Notes under the pieces: generated by a model
The model's database searches: none
The model's input: only the letters and a program-made list of their open reading frames with translations
What the model was told of the DNA's origin: nothing
Position numbers and translations under genes: made by a program
Origin: Clostridiales bacterium
Lineage (GTDB): Bacteria > Bacillota > Clostridia > TANB77 > CAG-508
Length of the DNA: 33,710 bases
Reading direction: 5' to 3'
Assembly: GCA_003507395.1 (NCBI GenBank)
Contig: DNVW01000009.1
Span: 1-33,710 of the forward strand
Part shown: piece after piece, positions 7,680 through 16,919 of the stretch
Position numbering within the stretch: position 1 is the first letter of the stretch
Layout of the letters: each line of letters starts with the position of its first letter

Positions 7680-8750
7680 TCACTTTTCATCCACTATAAT
7701 ATAATTTTTATCTGATTTGGTTAAATTTATACAACCAGATTTTGTAATTAAAACCGTATCCTCTATTCTCACTCCATAATTGTTTGGCAAATATATGCCT
7801 GGCTCATTTGTAATTATCATGTTTTCCTTTAATAAATTGTCATTTTTAGAATTTATATATGGTAGTTCATGTATTTCTAATCCAACGCCATGTCCTAATG
7901 AATGAATTAAGTCATAACCATTTAACTTAAAATCATTTTCTACATTTTTAGAAATAATCCTAATGCTTGCACCTTCTCTTAAGTCTTTCTGTGTTTGTAA
8001 TTGATTTTTTAATACTAAATTATATATATTTTTTATATTTTCAGGAATATATCCAGCAAATATTGTTCTAGTCATATCAGAACAATATCCTTTATATTTA
8101 CATCCCATATCTATTATTATTGGATCTCCCAATTCTATTTTTCTATCAGATATTTTAGCATGTGGCTTAGAACTGTTTTCACCCGAAGCTACAATTGTTT
8201 CAAATGCTAATTCATCTGCTCCATTGTCTATAAAAAACTCTTCTATTTTTTCTGCAATTTCCTTCTCTGTTTTTCCAATTTTTATATAATTCAATAAATA
8301 ACTAAAGCATTTATCTGTAATCTCACATGCTTTTTCTATTTTGGCAATTTCTTCTTCGTCTTTTATCATACGTTGTCTTTCTATAATATAATCTGTTTCC
8401 TCAAAATTATGCACTTTATATTTTTGCATATAATCTTTATATTGGGCATAAGTAATGTAATTTTCTTCAAAACCTACGTTTTCACAAAATATGAAAAAAG
8501 TTTCATAATCTTCTTGACTTATTTTTGAAATATCAATAACTATTATTTCATCATCTATTGTTAGGGTAGATTTAACCTCTTCTAAATACCTACTATCTGT
8601 TAAGAAAAAATTCTCTTTTCTTGCTATAATCAATACTCCTTCTGCATCAATACCTGTTAAATATTTAATATTATATGGATTTGATATTATTATAGCTTGC
8701 ATATTTCGCATTTTAATTTTTTCTCTTAGCCATTTAATTTTAGTATTCAT
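7680..8750 (-). CDS. Xaa-Pro aminopeptidase (M24B family)
   Basis: A 356-residue cytoplasmic metallopeptidase that removes N-terminal residues preceding proline. Residues 1-125 form the creatinase N-terminal domain. The pita-bread catalytic domain carries the dimetal ligands in order: Asp in IIDMGCKYKG and Asp in CSDMTRT (about residues 214-226), His in SLGHGVGLEIHE, Glu in TNEPGIY and Glu in RIEDT. Length is typical of Firmicute YpdF/YqhT-type enzymes. It sits 79 nt upstream of efp on the same strand, the standard pairing of two proline-related functions. Confidence 0.92.
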   Translation of the reverse strand: MNTKIKWLREKIKMRNMQAIIISNPYNIKYLTGIDAEGVLIIARKENFFLTDSRYLEEVKSTLTIDDEIIVIDISKISQEDYETFFIFCENVGFEENYITYAQYKDYMQKYKVHNFEETDYIIERQRMIKDEEEIAKIEKACEITDKCFSYLLNYIKIGKTEKEIAEKIEEFFIDNGADELAFETIVASGENSSKPHAKISDRKIELGDPIIIDMGCKYKGYCSDMTRTIFAGYIPENIKNIYNLVLKNQLQTQKDLREGASIRIISKNVENDFKLNGYDLIHSLGHGVGLEIHELPYINSKNDNLLKENMIITNEPGIYLPNNYGVRIEDTVLITKSGCINLTKSDKNYIIVDEK

Positions 8751-8805
8751 AAGTATCTCCCACCTTAATTAAAAAATATTTTATACTATCTGCTTAAGTC
8801 TTTTT

Positions 8806-9549
8806 TTAAATTATTCTCAAAATTTTTGAAATCACCATTATAAATATATCATTTGGAATATATACAACTATTGCTGAGGCTAAAGCAATAAATGGTCCAA
8901 ATGCTATATATTCCATTATTTTTTTCTTTCTTATCTTTGATATTACAAGCATAATGATACTTGCTATTGCAGCTATTAAAAATGCCATAATAATAGTACT
9001 TATTATATTTGTCTTACCTAAAAATAATCCTAAAGTTCCTATTAGTTTTATATCTCCAAATCCCATAGCTTCTTTTTTCGCAATTAATTCACCAATAAGT
9101 GTTATTATTAAAAATAGTCCTCCACCTAAGAACATTCCTAATATACTGTTTAGAAAAGTATTTATTCCTATGTTTGTATTTATAATAACCTGCATAAATA
9201 TAAAAATTAGTCCTATTTCAAACATTGTTAATGTAAGTCTATTTGGTATAATTTGTTTCTTATAGTCTATTATAAAAACATTAATTAACATTGGGATTAA
9301 TATTATATATTTTAATGTATCTAGTGAAAAACCATATATATATAATAATGCTATATATGATATAGCTGTAATACTCATAAGTAAATACTTAGGAGTAGCA
9401 CTTGTTAAATATTGTGTAAAAAAATCTTTTGATAAAACTTTTTCATATTTTGCTAATCGCATACTAGACCAATCTATAAGTTGCCCAATTATCAAGCCCA
9501 ATACTCCTATTGATAAATAAAATAATATGTGAATATCATTTATATACAT
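8806..9549 (-). CDS. Prepilin peptidase, A24 family
   Basis: A 247-residue polytopic membrane aspartyl protease with about seven hydrophobic helices. Catalytic Asp motifs are visible: IDYKKQIIPNRL near residue 95 and the GxGD-type GFGDIKLIG near residue 164. The enzyme cleaves leader peptides of type IV pilin-like proteins at the inner membrane face. The N-terminal cytoplasmic part lacks the paired CxxC motifs of bifunctional PilD enzymes, so it is probably a peptidase without the zinc-bound methylase domain, or with a degenerate one. No pilin genes are in the window. Its start overlaps the end of the YqeG gene by 10 nt, implying cotranscription. Confidence 0.8.
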   Translation of the reverse strand: MYINDIHILFYLSIGVLGLIIGQLIDWSSMRLAKYEKVLSKDFFTQYLTSATPKYLLMSITAISYIALLYIYGFSLDTLKYIILIPMLINVFIIDYKKQIIPNRLTLTMFEIGLIFIFMQVIINTNIGINTFLNSILGMFLGGGLFLIITLIGELIAKKEAMGFGDIKLIGTLGLFLGKTNIISTIIMAFLIAAIASIIMLVISKIRKKKIMEYIAFGPFIALASAIVVYIPNDIFIMVISKILRII

Positions 9550-10061
9550 CTTTTATTTTTCTCCTCTTTTTCTAAATATTTTTTAATAATGCTATTCTCT
9601 ATAGGTCGTTTTATTTTCGTTACCCATATGTCCTTTTCATTAATTGGTTTTACTAATATTGAAAACATTTGGCTTCTATTAGCCCCTATAACATCTGTAA
9701 AAATTTGATCTCCTATTACTGCAATATTCTCTGAATCTAAATTTAATATTTCCTTTACTTTATTAAAACCAAATTTAAATGGTTTCTTTGCGAAATAACT
9801 ATATTCTATTTGTAGTTTATTAGCAACATTAGCTACTTTTTCTTTTTTATTACTATTAGAAAGAATATATAATTTTATATTGCTTTGTTTTATTTTTTCA
9901 ATCCATTTATCTAATCCTACTAACATATTTTTATTATAATCTATTAATGTATTATCTACATCTAATATTAAACCTTTTATTTTATTTTGTTCTAGAAATT
10001 CTATTGTGATATCTATTACACTATTAAAATATGCTTTTGGATATAATATTGCTTTATTCAT
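9540..10061 (-). CDS. YqeG family HAD IIIA-type phosphatase
   Basis: A 173-residue cytoplasmic HAD phosphatase. Motif I is LILDVDNTLIDYN, motif II is LSNSNKKEK, the motif III Lys lies in AKKPFKFGF, and motif IV is AVIGDQIFTDVIGANR. This set and order are diagnostic of YqeG. The natural substrate in Firmicutes is not settled; homologues include phosphatidylglycerophosphate phosphatases, so a phospholipid role is possible. In many Firmicutes yqeG sits with yqeH and aroE, but here it is joined to a prepilin peptidase gene. The gene starts 150 nt from the divergent gerA gene. Confidence 0.88.
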   Translation of the reverse strand: MNKAILYPKAYFNSVIDITIEFLEQNKIKGLILDVDNTLIDYNKNMLVGLDKWIEKIKQSNIKLYILSNSNKKEKVANVANKLQIEYSYFAKKPFKFGFNKVKEILNLDSENIAVIGDQIFTDVIGANRSQMFSILVKPINEKDIWVTKIKRPIENSIIKKYLEKEEKNKRCI

Positions 10062-10211
10062 TTTTTCTTTTACCTTTTTCTTATTTTCTATATATTATCA
10101 ATATGACCTTTTTTTGTCAAGAGGAGACTATATTGGGTTTGGTACATCAAAATGTATATTTTTATAAATTTTGGAGAAAATATAAATTATACTTTGATGT
10201 GGAGATTTTAT

Positions 10212-11906
10212 ATGGAAAGTTTAAAGAACATAATAAAAAAAGTGTTTATGCCTTATACAGATTCTGATTATGAATTTACTTTGCCTATTAAAAGTGAATC
10301 TGATTTAAATACTGAAAATATAGAAAATGTTGGTACTGTTAAAAACCTTTTTTCTGATATTAGCTCTAATTTAGAGCATATAAATGTACAATATAATACT
10401 ATGCTAAATAGTGATATTGTTATTAGAGAATTTTTACTTAATGCTCGTAATAAGCAATTCAAAGCTTTTATATTTTTTATTGATGGAATGGTTGACTCTA
10501 CACTTATAAATGACAATATTCTAACTCCTTTAATGCTTAGAAGTCGTGCTAATACTTTTGAAGGAGTCCAAAATAATGTTGATTATGAAAAAAATACCAA
10601 CAAAGCTGTTATTAGAAAAGTAAAAAAATTTGATGTAAAAGATTATATAAATAATTGTTTATTACCCCAAAATTCTGTGGAAATTGTTTCTGAGTTTTCT
10701 GAAGTAGCTGACGCAGTAAACTCTGGCAACTGCCTATTATTTGTGGATACCTTAAATATTGCTTTTAATATAGATGTTAAAGGTTTTAAGCAAAGAGGTG
10801 TAGAACCCCCCAATAATGAAATCGTAATAAGAGGTGCTAGACAAGCTTTTAATGAATCTATTAGAGTTAACACTTCTCTTATTAGAAGATTAGTAAATAA
10901 TGAATCTTTGATTATAGAAAATATATCAGTTGGAAAATTAAGTAAAACAAAATGTGCTGTTTGTTATATAAATAATATTGCTAATGATAATCTAGTCGCA
11001 GAAGTAAAATACAGATTAAGTAATATCAATGTGGACTATGTTTTATCTTCTGGACAATTAGAACAGCTTATAGAAGACAATGGTACATTTAGTGTTCCGC
11101 AATTAATAGCAACTGAGAGACCAGATAGAGTAACAGGCTATCTCTTAGAAGGACGCATTGCAATTATTATTAATGGTAACCCTTATGTACTAGTGGCTCC
11201 AGCTGTTTTTCTTGACTTTCTATCTTCTCCTGAGGATTCAAATTTAAAATTCCAATTTTCCAATTTACTAAAATTCATTAGAATCATTGCAATTTTTCTA
11301 ACATTGTTTTTGCCTGGTCTATATATTGCAATTACAAGTTTCCATCAAGAGTTAATTCCTACTGAATTACTATTTACAATAGTGGCCTCTAGAGAATCAG
11401 TACCTTTTCCAATTATTGTTGAATTGTTACTAATGGAATTTTCATTTGAACTTATTAGAGAAGGTGGTTTACGTATTCCTTCTGCAATAGGTCCTACCAT
11501 TGGAATTGTTGGTGCTTTAATATTAGGTCAAGCAGCTGTAGATGCGAGTATAGTGAGTCCTATATTAACTATTATAGTTTCTATAACTGGCCTTGCCTCT
11601 TTTGCAATACCTGATTTTTCTTTAAGCTTTCATTGTAGAATATCTAGATTTATATATATTTTTTTAGGATATTTATGTGGTTTCTTAGGCATTGCTATGG
11701 GATTCTTTATTAATTTGTTTATTTTGTCTTCTATAGAATCTTTTGGTGTTGCTTATTTGTCTCCATATATTCCTTTTGAAGAAAAATATAAAAAAGGATT
11801 ATTGGTTCCACCAATTTGGAAACGCGAAAAACGACCTGGCTTTCTAGATACTAAAAAAGAAAATAAACAATCTAATATTAGTATGGAATGGAAATATATA
11901 AAATAA
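10212..11906 (+). CDS. Spore germination receptor A subunit (GerA family)
   Basis: A 564-residue protein using the ATG at 10212, chosen because GGAG lies 7 nt upstream; an in-frame ATG at 10152 has no such site. The N-terminal soluble half (to about residue 275) is the GerA N-terminal region, with FKAFIFFIDGMVDSTLIN. The C-terminal half carries about five membrane helices and conserved stretches ATERPDRVTGYLLEGRIAI, ESVPFPIIVELLLMEFSFE and PSAIGPTIGIVGALILGQAA. A subunits of Ger receptors sit in the inner spore membrane and, with B and C, open ion release when nutrients are sensed. It is first in a four-gene operon. It is expected to be forespore sigma-G controlled, but I could not assign the promoter confidently. 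Confidence 0.93.
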   Translation: MESLKNIIKKVFMPYTDSDYEFTLPIKSESDLNTENIENVGTVKNLFSDISSNLEHINVQYNTMLNSDIVIREFLLNARNKQFKAFIFFIDGMVDSTLINDNILTPLMLRSRANTFEGVQNNVDYEKNTNKAVIRKVKKFDVKDYINNCLLPQNSVEIVSEFSEVADAVNSGNCLLFVDTLNIAFNIDVKGFKQRGVEPPNNEIVIRGARQAFNESIRVNTSLIRRLVNNESLIIENISVGKLSKTKCAVCYINNIANDNLVAEVKYRLSNINVDYVLSSGQLEQLIEDNGTFSVPQLIATERPDRVTGYLLEGRIAIIINGNPYVLVAPAVFLDFLSSPEDSNLKFQFSNLLKFIRIIAIFLTLFLPGLYIAITSFHQELIPTELLFTIVASRESVPFPIIVELLLMEFSFELIREGGLRIPSAIGPTIGIVGALILGQAAVDASIVSPILTIIVSITGLASFAIPDFSLSFHCRISRFIYIFLGYLCGFLGIAMGFFINLFILSSIESFGVAYLSPYIPFEEKYKKGLLVPPIWKREKRPGFLDTKKENKQSNISMEWKYIK

Positions 11907-11921
11907 AGGAGAAATAATTTT

Positions 11922-13043
11922 ATGAATCTTACTAAAATAGGAAACTTAGAAGCTATTGCTTTATTACTAATTGTATCTACAAATCATTTGTTATTAAATA
12001 TGCCTCAAACAATAATTGATATTTGTGGTTCCGCTTCTCTATTAAATATAATCTATTCAACCATTTTAGTTTTTATAATAGCATATATACTTTTGTTTTT
12101 GCTTTTTAAAAACTTTCCTTCTTGTGACATTTTAGATATTTCTAATTACCTTGGAGGAAAAATACTAAAAAATGCTATAGGTATTATTTGTGCCATATAT
12201 CTTCTTTCTGTATCTAGTGTTTTTCTTAGAAATTTTGCTGAAGGTTTAAAACTAATTTATTTTTTTGACGCTCCTATAATATATATATTGCTATTTTTCC
12301 TGTTTGTTTGTAGTATTGCTAACTTTTTTGGTCCTAAAACAATTATAAGAACTAATTTGTTTATTGTTCCTGTTGTTCTAATAGGTTTGATTATTATTTT
12401 TATTTTTGCTATTCCAAATATTCAGGTAGAAAGAATTTTTCCTATATTAGGTTATGGAGCCAAGGAAACCTTTTTAGTTGGTATAACTAATACTTTCGCT
12501 TTTAACGGATTATTTTTTGTTTTCTTTTTGAGGCCATTAATGCTTCAGACAAATAAATTCCAAAAAATAATTTCATCATCAATAATAATAACATCCATAT
12601 TTATACTTTGTAGTGTTGGAATATTATTGTTAGCATTTCCTTTTATATTTTCAGTACAAGAAATATCTCCAATTTACTTTATAATAAGAAATATTAAATT
12701 TGGTAGGTTTTTCCAAAGACCTGAAGCTTTATTTGTCCTTACTTGGATTTTTGGAGTAATGTCTTATTTAAATTGTATATTGTTTATTGTTCTAAAAATT
12801 TTTAAAGATTTAACAAATGTAAAATCTATTAAAAATTTATCCTTTCCTTTTACTTGTATAATATTATTTCTTGCTTTATTACCTAAAGATATGTCACAAA
12901 TAAGATGGCTAGAAGATGTTATATATAAATATGGTACCCTTATTATATCATTTGTTTTATTAACCATTGTGTTAATTAGTGCTAATATAAAATATGTTAT
13001 AAAACACAAACATAATTCTTTGGAGGTGAATTTACAAAAATGA
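11922..13043 (+). CDS. Spore germination receptor B subunit (endospore permease)
   Basis: A 373-residue membrane protein with about ten helices, of the APC-superfamily GerB/YndE type. Landmarks are NLEAIALLLIVSTNHLLLNMPQ in helix 1 (residue 8 onward), LRNFAEGLKLIYF, and FVFFLRPLMLQ in the middle. B subunits bind amino-acid or nucleoside germinants in the membrane; the ligand cannot be read from sequence. AAAGGAG precedes the ATG. It starts 15 nt after the A subunit gene and overlaps the C subunit gene by the ATGA junction, so translation is probably coupled. Confidence 0.92.
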   Translation: MNLTKIGNLEAIALLLIVSTNHLLLNMPQTIIDICGSASLLNIIYSTILVFIIAYILLFLLFKNFPSCDILDISNYLGGKILKNAIGIICAIYLLSVSSVFLRNFAEGLKLIYFFDAPIIYILLFFLFVCSIANFFGPKTIIRTNLFIVPVVLIGLIIIFIFAIPNIQVERIFPILGYGAKETFLVGITNTFAFNGLFFVFFLRPLMLQTNKFQKIISSSIIITSIFILCSVGILLLAFPFIFSVQEISPIYFIIRNIKFGRFFQRPEALFVLTWIFGVMSYLNCILFIVLKIFKDLTNVKSIKNLSFPFTCIILFLALLPKDMSQIRWLEDVIYKYGTLIISFVLLTIVLISANIKYVIKHKHNSLEVNLQK

Positions 13044-14341
13044 ATGATTCTTATATTAAATATGTATATATTATTTTATTGATTATATTTATTTTTTTCT
13101 CGCTTACCATACGTACCGGAAAATCTTTAAATGAATTAGCTTATGTTATAGCTATTGGCCTAGATGTCGGCGAGTCTAACAAATTAAATTTAAGTTTACA
13201 AATTTCTAATCCAAGTGCATCCGGTATTGCGGAGTCTAGTAGTAGTTCTTCTCAATCTTCTGACTCTATAATAGAATCTATAGAGTGTTCTTCTTTAAGT
13301 TCTGGCTTAAATCTATTTAATTCTTATTTGAGTAAAGAATTGAACCTATCTCATTGTAAAGTGCTTGTTTTATCGGAAAACTTAGCAAACACAGATATTT
13401 CCGAATATTTATATACATTAATGAATAATATACAATTTAGGTCAGATGCTAATATTGTTGTTTGTAAAAATTCGTCCGAAATGTTTTTAAAATCTTCTAA
13501 ACCTAGTCTTGAGCAATTATCTGCTCGCTATTATGAAAGTATTCCTACTTCTAGTGAATATACTGGTTATACTGCTAATATTACATTTGGTGACTTTTTT
13601 TCTGCTTATACCGACAGTTTTTCAGATCCTGTTGCTATTTTAGGTGCAATTAACAGTAAATTCTCTCAAGATAGTCTTAATCTCGCTAATAGTAATTCCG
13701 ATTTGAATATAGCTAATGAAAGCACTGAAAAAAACTTTTCTATATTTACTACTCCTTCTAAAGACTCCTCTTATTTAGCTGGGCAAACCCCATTAAAGTC
13801 ACAGTACACAACTGAAAATATTGGTTTGGCTGCTTTTAATAATGGAAAACTTGTTGGAGAATTAAATGCCATAGAAACAATGTGCTATTTAATTATTGCT
13901 AATAAATTGGAAATCGCACAAATTAGTATTCCAAGCCCATTTTATCCAAATGAAACAATGGATATAACAATAAAAGCAAATAAAAACACAAAGTGCACAG
14001 TAGATTTGGTTAATGGAACTCCATATATTAACATTAATATTGATATACTTTCAAGATTAACGTCTATGGATGTTGGCTCAAATACATTAAATGAAGAAAG
14101 AGTTAAAAAAGTAGAAGAATATACAAATAAATATTTAGAGGAAAATATTTTATCTTATTTATATAAGACTTCAAAAGACTTTAAAACAGATATCAATGGT
14201 TTTGGCAGATTTGCTGTTAAAAACTTTTTAATATGGAATGACTGGATAGATTATAATTGGCTACACAAATATGAAAGTGCCACTTTTAATGTAACTGTTA
14301 AATCTGATTTTAAATCTTCATATTTATTAATGGAAAGTTAA
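13040..14341 (+). CDS. Spore germination receptor C subunit (Ger(x)C family) without lipobox
   Basis: A 433-residue protein with the Ger(x)C pattern: hydrophobic N-terminal segment 7-24, then LNELAYVIAIGLDVGE (the usual EI.ELA.V..IGID block), a Ser-rich loop near residues 65-80, and C-terminal domains ending in a long helix and GFGRFAVKNFLIWNDW. C subunits normally become lipoproteins by diacylglycerol attachment to a Cys after the signal peptide. Here no Cys occurs in the first 45 residues; the expected place reads SLTIRTGKSLNELAYV. The protein is therefore probably held by an uncleaved N-terminal helix. GGAGGTG provides the ribosome binding site inside the end of gerB. Confidence 0.9.
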   Translation: MNDSYIKYVYIILLIIFIFFSLTIRTGKSLNELAYVIAIGLDVGESNKLNLSLQISNPSASGIAESSSSSSQSSDSIIESIECSSLSSGLNLFNSYLSKELNLSHCKVLVLSENLANTDISEYLYTLMNNIQFRSDANIVVCKNSSEMFLKSSKPSLEQLSARYYESIPTSSEYTGYTANITFGDFFSAYTDSFSDPVAILGAINSKFSQDSLNLANSNSDLNIANESTEKNFSIFTTPSKDSSYLAGQTPLKSQYTTENIGLAAFNNGKLVGELNAIETMCYLIIANKLEIAQISIPSPFYPNETMDITIKANKNTKCTVDLVNGTPYININIDILSRLTSMDVGSNTLNEERVKKVEEYTNKYLEENILSYLYKTSKDFKTDINGFGRFAVKNFLIWNDWIDYNWLHKYESATFNVTVKSDFKSSYLLMES

Positions 14342-14370
14342 TAAATAATATAATGAAAGGTATTGAATAA

Positions 14371-14535
14371 ATGGAAATAGTTATTTTTATTATTACTTTA
14401 TATGTTTTTATAAAAACATTAATATATGGAATAATTGAAATTAAACAAGAAAAAAATATATATGGAGGAAGTGCAACAATATTAATTGGAATATTAGCAC
14501 TTATCCTCCCAAATATTATCATTCATTTTAGATAA
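14371..14535 (+). CDS. Small two-helix membrane protein, candidate germinant receptor D subunit
   Basis: A 54-residue ORF that starts 29 nt after the C subunit gene, with GAAAGG about 10 nt before the ATG. It has a first hydrophobic helix (IVIFIITLYVFIKTLIYGII), a short charged loop (EIKQEKN) and a second helix (ATILIGILALILPNIII). Many Bacillus ger operons carry a fourth small gene (D subunit) for a two-helix protein that modulates germination. Size, topology and position agree, but no sequence signature is available, so the assignment is inference. The last 8 nt overlap the convergent rnr gene. Confidence 0.6.
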   Translation: MEIVIFIITLYVFIKTLIYGIIEIKQEKNIYGGSATILIGILALILPNIIIHFR

Positions 14536-16480
14536 GTTTAAAATTAATTCTTCTTAATTGCTTATCTGCATATATTACTTTTATTTTAACTTTGTCTCCT
14601 ATTTTGTAGACTTTTTTAGTATGCTCACCTATTAAAGTCTTATTTTCATCATTATATATAAAATATTCGTTTCCTAAGTCTTCAAACTTTATTAAGCCTT
14701 CTACCGTATTTTCTAATTCAACAAACATTCCAAATGCTGTAATTCCAGAAACAATACCTTGATATTCATTTCCAATTTTGTTTTGCATATATTCTGCTTT
14801 TTTAATTTCTACTGCTTCTCTTTCAACTTTTTGAGCAATTTTTTCTCTTTCTGATGATATCTGTGCATATTTTGTTGCTTGCTCTGCATATTTTTCTAAC
14901 TCTTTTTCAGTTAGTGTATAGTTTTTTTCAATATATTTTGAAATAATCCTATGAATAAATAAATCTGGGTATCTTCTAATTGGTGATGTAAAATGACAAT
15001 AATACTTACTTGCTATTCCAAAGTGTCCTTTATTTTCACTTTCATATCTAGCCACTTTTAGTGTTCTTAATATTAAATTTGATACCACCTTTTCTTCTTC
15101 CTTACCTTTTATTTTTTCTAATATCTCTGCAAAGGCTTTGGGATAAATTTTTTCTTTATTTCCTTTTATTTTATATCCAAAATTAAATAAAAATTTATTA
15201 AGTGTGTTTATCTTTTCAATATCTGGTGTTTCGTGCACTCTATATATAAATGGAGCCTCCAACCAATAAAACTTTTCTGCTACAATTTCGTTTGCAGTTA
15301 GCATAAATTGTTCTATTATTTCATTTGCAAAATATATTTCATATTTTTTTATATCTATTGCATAACCATTTTTATCTAATACTACCTTGCTCTCTGGAAT
15401 ATCTAAATCTAAGCTTCCGGCTCCTTCTCTCCTAGCTTTTAGTATTTTTGCTAGTTCTTCCATCAATTTAAATTCTGTAATATAATTTTCATATCTTTTT
15501 AGTACTTTTTTATCTTTTCCATCTAATATTTTTTGCACATCTGTATAAGACATTCTTTCTTTTACATTTATAATGCTTTTTCTTATATCAGAAGAAATTA
15601 CTTCTCCATTTTGTGCAATTTCGCAAATTACAGATATGCACAGCCTATCTTCTTTTGCATTTAGACTACATATTCCATTAGATAATTCTTTAGGCAACAT
15701 TGGAATGACTCTATCTAACATATATATACTTGTCCCTCTAGTAATTGCTTCTTTATCCAATTTAGAATTTTCTTTAACATAATAGCTAACATCTGCTATA
15801 TTAACACCCAATTCATAATTTCCATTTTGTAATTTTTCCACATATATTGCATCATCTAAATCTTTTGCATCTTCTCCATCTATAGTAAAAATATTTTTCT
15901 CTCTTAAATCTAATCTATTTGGTATATCTTTTTTACTTATTTCTTCCTTTATTGCAGTTGCTTCTTTAATCACATCATCTGGGAACTCATATGGCAAATT
16001 ATATTCCTTTACTAAAGAAAGCATATCTACTCCAGCTTCATCAATATGCCCTATTATTTCTATTATTTTCCCTTCTGCGCTTCTGTTTCCTTGAGGAAAT
16101 TTAGTGATTTTTGCTACTACCTTTTGATTGTTTTTTGCCTTATTAAAATTCTTTTTTGAAATAAATATATCTGTATTAAAACCTCTATCATCTGGTACTA
16201 CAAATCCAAAATTTTTTCTTTTTGTAAAAGTCCCTACTATCTCATCTCTTTTATGTTGTACTGTTTTAACAATTTCTCCTTCTCTTCTATTTGCTTCTAT
16301 ATCTTCATTTATTATTTTAATCAAAACTTTGTCTCCATTTAATGCATCCTTAGTATTTCCTCTTGATATATATACCTCATCATCTTCTCCTTCTAATTTT
16401 ACAAAGCCAAACCCTTTTTCATTGCCTCTAAAAGTTCCACTTAGACAATTTTCTAAATTCTCTTTTTTTCTTCTTGACAT
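14528..16480 (-). CDS. rnr: Ribonuclease R (RNB family exoribonuclease)
   Basis: A 650-residue 3'-5' exoribonuclease that degrades structured RNA. The order is cold-shock domain 1 (SGTFRGNEKGFGFVKLEG), cold-shock domain 2 (VGTFTKRKNFGFVVPDD), the RNB catalytic domain with TIDGEDAKDLDDAIYVE near residue 203 (metal-binding Asp cluster) and HFTSPIRRYPDL, then a C-terminal S1 domain (GIVSGITAFGMFVELENTVEG). It is shorter than typical RNase R (about 700-800 residues): it lacks the N-terminal winged-helix domain and ends at the S1 domain without a basic tail. AAGGAAC precedes the ATG. It lies downstream of secG as in many Firmicutes (secG-rnr-smpB), but smpB does not follow. Confidence 0.92.
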   Translation of the reverse strand: MSRRKKENLENCLSGTFRGNEKGFGFVKLEGEDDEVYISRGNTKDALNGDKVLIKIINEDIEANRREGEIVKTVQHKRDEIVGTFTKRKNFGFVVPDDRGFNTDIFISKKNFNKAKNNQKVVAKITKFPQGNRSAEGKIIEIIGHIDEAGVDMLSLVKEYNLPYEFPDDVIKEATAIKEEISKKDIPNRLDLREKNIFTIDGEDAKDLDDAIYVEKLQNGNYELGVNIADVSYYVKENSKLDKEAITRGTSIYMLDRVIPMLPKELSNGICSLNAKEDRLCISVICEIAQNGEVISSDIRKSIINVKERMSYTDVQKILDGKDKKVLKRYENYITEFKLMEELAKILKARREGAGSLDLDIPESKVVLDKNGYAIDIKKYEIYFANEIIEQFMLTANEIVAEKFYWLEAPFIYRVHETPDIEKINTLNKFLFNFGYKIKGNKEKIYPKAFAEILEKIKGKEEEKVVSNLILRTLKVARYESENKGHFGIASKYYCHFTSPIRRYPDLFIHRIISKYIEKNYTLTEKELEKYAEQATKYAQISSEREKIAQKVEREAVEIKKAEYMQNKIGNEYQGIVSGITAFGMFVELENTVEGLIKFEDLGNEYFIYNDENKTLIGEHTKKVYKIGDKVKIKVIYADKQLRRINFKLI

Positions 16481-16543
16481 TTTTTATTTGTTCCTTCCAT
16501 TATATATAAATTCGTTTTTCATAATTCTATTATGTTCAAATTT

Positions 16544-16570
16544 TAAGCGGCAGATACTATCTACCGCTTA
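16544..16570. other. Stem-loop between secG and rnr
   Basis: 13-nt arms (16544-16556 and 16558-16570) pair with one mismatch around a single base. On the minus strand, which carries both flanking genes, no proper T-run follows, so it may only attenuate transcription or stabilise an RNA end. On the plus strand seven T residues follow (16572-16578), but no plus-strand gene ends here. Confidence 0.4.
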
Positions 16571-16580
16571 ACTTTTTTTG

Positions 16581-16829
16581 CTATACAACAAATAAAATTC
16601 CTAATACTATTGATAAAACTCCAAATAATATTCCTAGAATTATGGTCCATTTTTTTAATTTGCCCTCTTTAGTTCTTCCTTTGTTTTGATCAAAAAAATT
16701 ATTTGTAGAAGAACCAGTTATTGTCCCAGAAACTCCTTTATCATCACTTGTTTGTATTGTTGTTAAAACTATTAATCCTATACAAACTATTGCATAAACT
16801 GCTAAAACTATGTATTTTAATATTTCCAT
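16581..16829 (-). CDS. secG: Preprotein translocase subunit SecG
   Basis: An 82-residue membrane protein of the SecYEG channel. There are two helices, about residues 4-26 and 62-82, joined by a loop with GVSGTITGSSTNNFFDQNKGRTKEGKL, close to the family's usual loop motif (G..S.....G.......FFGKRGRT). Size is normal. AGGAG lies upstream of the ATG. It precedes rnr on the same strand, the conserved Firmicute order. Confidence 0.92.
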   Translation of the reverse strand: MEILKYIVLAVYAIVCIGLIVLTTIQTSDDKGVSGTITGSSTNNFFDQNKGRTKEGKLKKWTIILGILFGVLSIVLGILFVV

Positions 16830-16872
16830 CTGTTACACTCTCCTATTTTAGTCTTCTTAAGATAACAGTATA

Positions 16873-16901
16873 ATTTTATCATATTTAAATTTAAAATGCA
16901 A
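16873..16901 (-). promoter_or_regulatory. Probable sigma-A promoter for secG-rnr
   Basis: TTGCAT (complement of 16896-16901) and TAAAAT (complement of 16873-16878), separated by 17 nt. They lie 44 nt upstream of the secG start, back to back with the deoD promoter. Confidence 0.5.
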
Positions 16902-16919
16902 CTGTTTTTATAGTACATC

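Noticed and set aside
10152..10211. 20-residue N-terminal extension of the GerA subunit
   Set aside because: No ribosome binding site before ATG 10152, whereas GGAG lies 7 nt before ATG 10212 and the shorter form fits the family.
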